Source of the DNA: Oxalobacter sp.
Lineage (GTDB): Bacteria; Pseudomonadota; Gammaproteobacteria; Burkholderiales; Burkholderiaceae_D
DNA length: 48,281 nt
Reading direction: 5' to 3'
NCBI GenBank assembly: GCA_016291665.1
Contig: JAEEYE010000016.1
Location: 1 to 48,281 of the forward strand
How positions within the stretch are numbered: the first letter of the stretch is position 1; each line of letters starts with the position of its first letter. The notes beneath the pieces are model-generated. The model had not been told where the DNA came from and ran no database searches. It was given only the letters and a program-made list of their open reading frames with translations. Below, piece by piece: positions 47,653 through 48,281 of this stretch. Made by a program: the position numbers and the translations under genes.

Positions 47653-48162
47653 TTAGGCAGGAAAACCCTCCAACGCCTGCTTGACCTCTGTCCCCATCCG
47701 TTCAAGGAACATCAGTTTGTTGATGTCAGAGACGGCTTCATCAAAACGTCCATCATCAAGGCAAACCTTAAGCTCGGCCAGCTGCCTCGCATACCGCACA
47801 GCCTGCTCTTCCGCCATTTGCCCAAGAATTTTCTTGTCACCCGTTTCCTTCGCCGAGGCCAGGTTTTCCCGCCACTCCATCTGTTCCATCAAAAATTCAG
47901 GATCCATTTTGGCATTGGCGTCCATTCGCACCCCATGCAAAGCACAAAGATGCTTTGCCCGCTTCAGGGGATTACGCAGTGTCTGATACGCATCATTAGC
48001 AAGAGACGCATACTGTACCGCTGTACGCTTTTGCGCTTCCGTAGCCGATACAAAACGATCAGGGTGCACCAAACGCTGCAACGTATGGTACGCGTCATCC
48101 AGCGCAACAGGATCCACATCAAACTGCGTGGGTAAGCTGAGAAACTCAAAAAAATTGCGCAT
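47653..48162 (-). CDS. hscB: Fe-S assembly J-protein co-chaperone HscB
   Basis: 169 aa. J domain with HPD at H33-P34-D35 (LVHPDRF), and a C-terminal three-helix IscU-binding domain (FLMEQMEWRENL). Stimulates HscA ATPase and delivers IscU. Between iscA and hscA. Confidence 0.96.
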   Translation of the reverse strand: MRNFFEFLSLPTQFDVDPVALDDAYHTLQRLVHPDRFVSATEAQKRTAVQYASLANDAYQTLRNPLKRAKHLCALHGVRMDANAKMDPEFLMEQMEWRENLASAKETGDKKILGQMAEEQAVRYARQLAELKVCLDDGRFDEAVSDINKLMFLERMGTEVKQALEGFPA

Positions 48163-48174
48163 AAAAAGCTTGGC

Positions 48175-48281
48175 CTAAACCTTGAAACTCTTGCCACACC
48201 CACAGGTATCCGTCACATTCGGATTGTGGAACTTGAAACCTTCGTTCAACCCTTCGCGGACATAATTCAGTTCAGTCCCGT
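48175..48281 (-). CDS. iscA: Iron-sulfur cluster assembly protein IscA (C-terminal part)
   Basis: Only the last 35 residues are in the window; the gene runs off the right edge. The frame reads [15 protein letters not shown], then [16 protein letters not shown] and ends KV. The CGC cysteine pair and NP motif are IscA-type. The usual neighbours iscU, iscS and iscR should lie beyond the edge. Confidence 0.93.
   Translation of the reverse strand, partial: GTELNYVREGLNEGFKFHNPNVTDTCGCGKSFKV

Overview
The window reads as the chromosome of a Burkholderiales betaproteobacterium with moderate GC, most likely Oxalobacteraceae (Oxalobacter-like). I base this on gene order (gyrA-serC-pheA-hisC-tyrA-aroA; ompA-ubiG-gph diverging from gyrA; metK diverging from an LpxL-type acyltransferase), on protein style, and on a molybdate/formate-dehydrogenase-accessory block. 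I could not run a search, so the genus is inference. Nearly all genes are core. I see no phage, insertion sequence, integron or CRISPR array.

Region by region: (1) 1-277 holds the promoter and antitermination leader of a ribosomal RNA operon that leaves the window on the minus strand. (2) 278-8508, minus strand, is a tightly overlapped gyrA-serC-pheA-hisC-tyrA-aroA operon for serine, aromatic amino acid and histidine steps. (3) 8966-11081, plus strand, has an OmpA-like protein, ubiG and gph. (4) metK (minus) and lpxL (plus) diverge from 12.4 kb; the metK leader carries a strong hairpin containing a perfect 8-nt complement of the metK ribosome binding site. (5) 13.5-17.8 kb has ppk2, ahpC, ahpF and a divergent sirtuin whose start overlaps the ahpF stop. 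(6) A DUF4139 protein and uppP lie on the minus strand.

(7) 20.4-27.0 kb is an efflux block: macA, macB, an outer-membrane-factor lipoprotein, a PIMT-like methyltransferase and a tolC homologue. (8) tRNA-His has its own promoter and terminator, followed by an overlapping three-gene set (small secreted protein, RluA-family pseudouridine synthase, spermidine-synthase-like protein). (9) An aldehyde dehydrogenase precedes modABC, which diverges from modE across a clear inverted-repeat operator; fdhD follows modE, then metY. (10) mutS and the ilvI-ilvH-ilvC operon are on the minus strand; ilvI has a leader of about 280 nt ending in an intrinsic-terminator-like attenuator. (11) rnfH-ratA diverge from smpB. 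(12) A lysine-rich coiled-coil orphan follows, then the isc tail iscA(partial)-hscB-hscA-fdx-iscX.

The least explained signals are the two amino-acid-pathway leaders (metK and ilvI), the ahpCF-coupled sirtuin, the orphan lysine-repeat protein, and the rRNA operon lying where cmk-rpsA would be expected.
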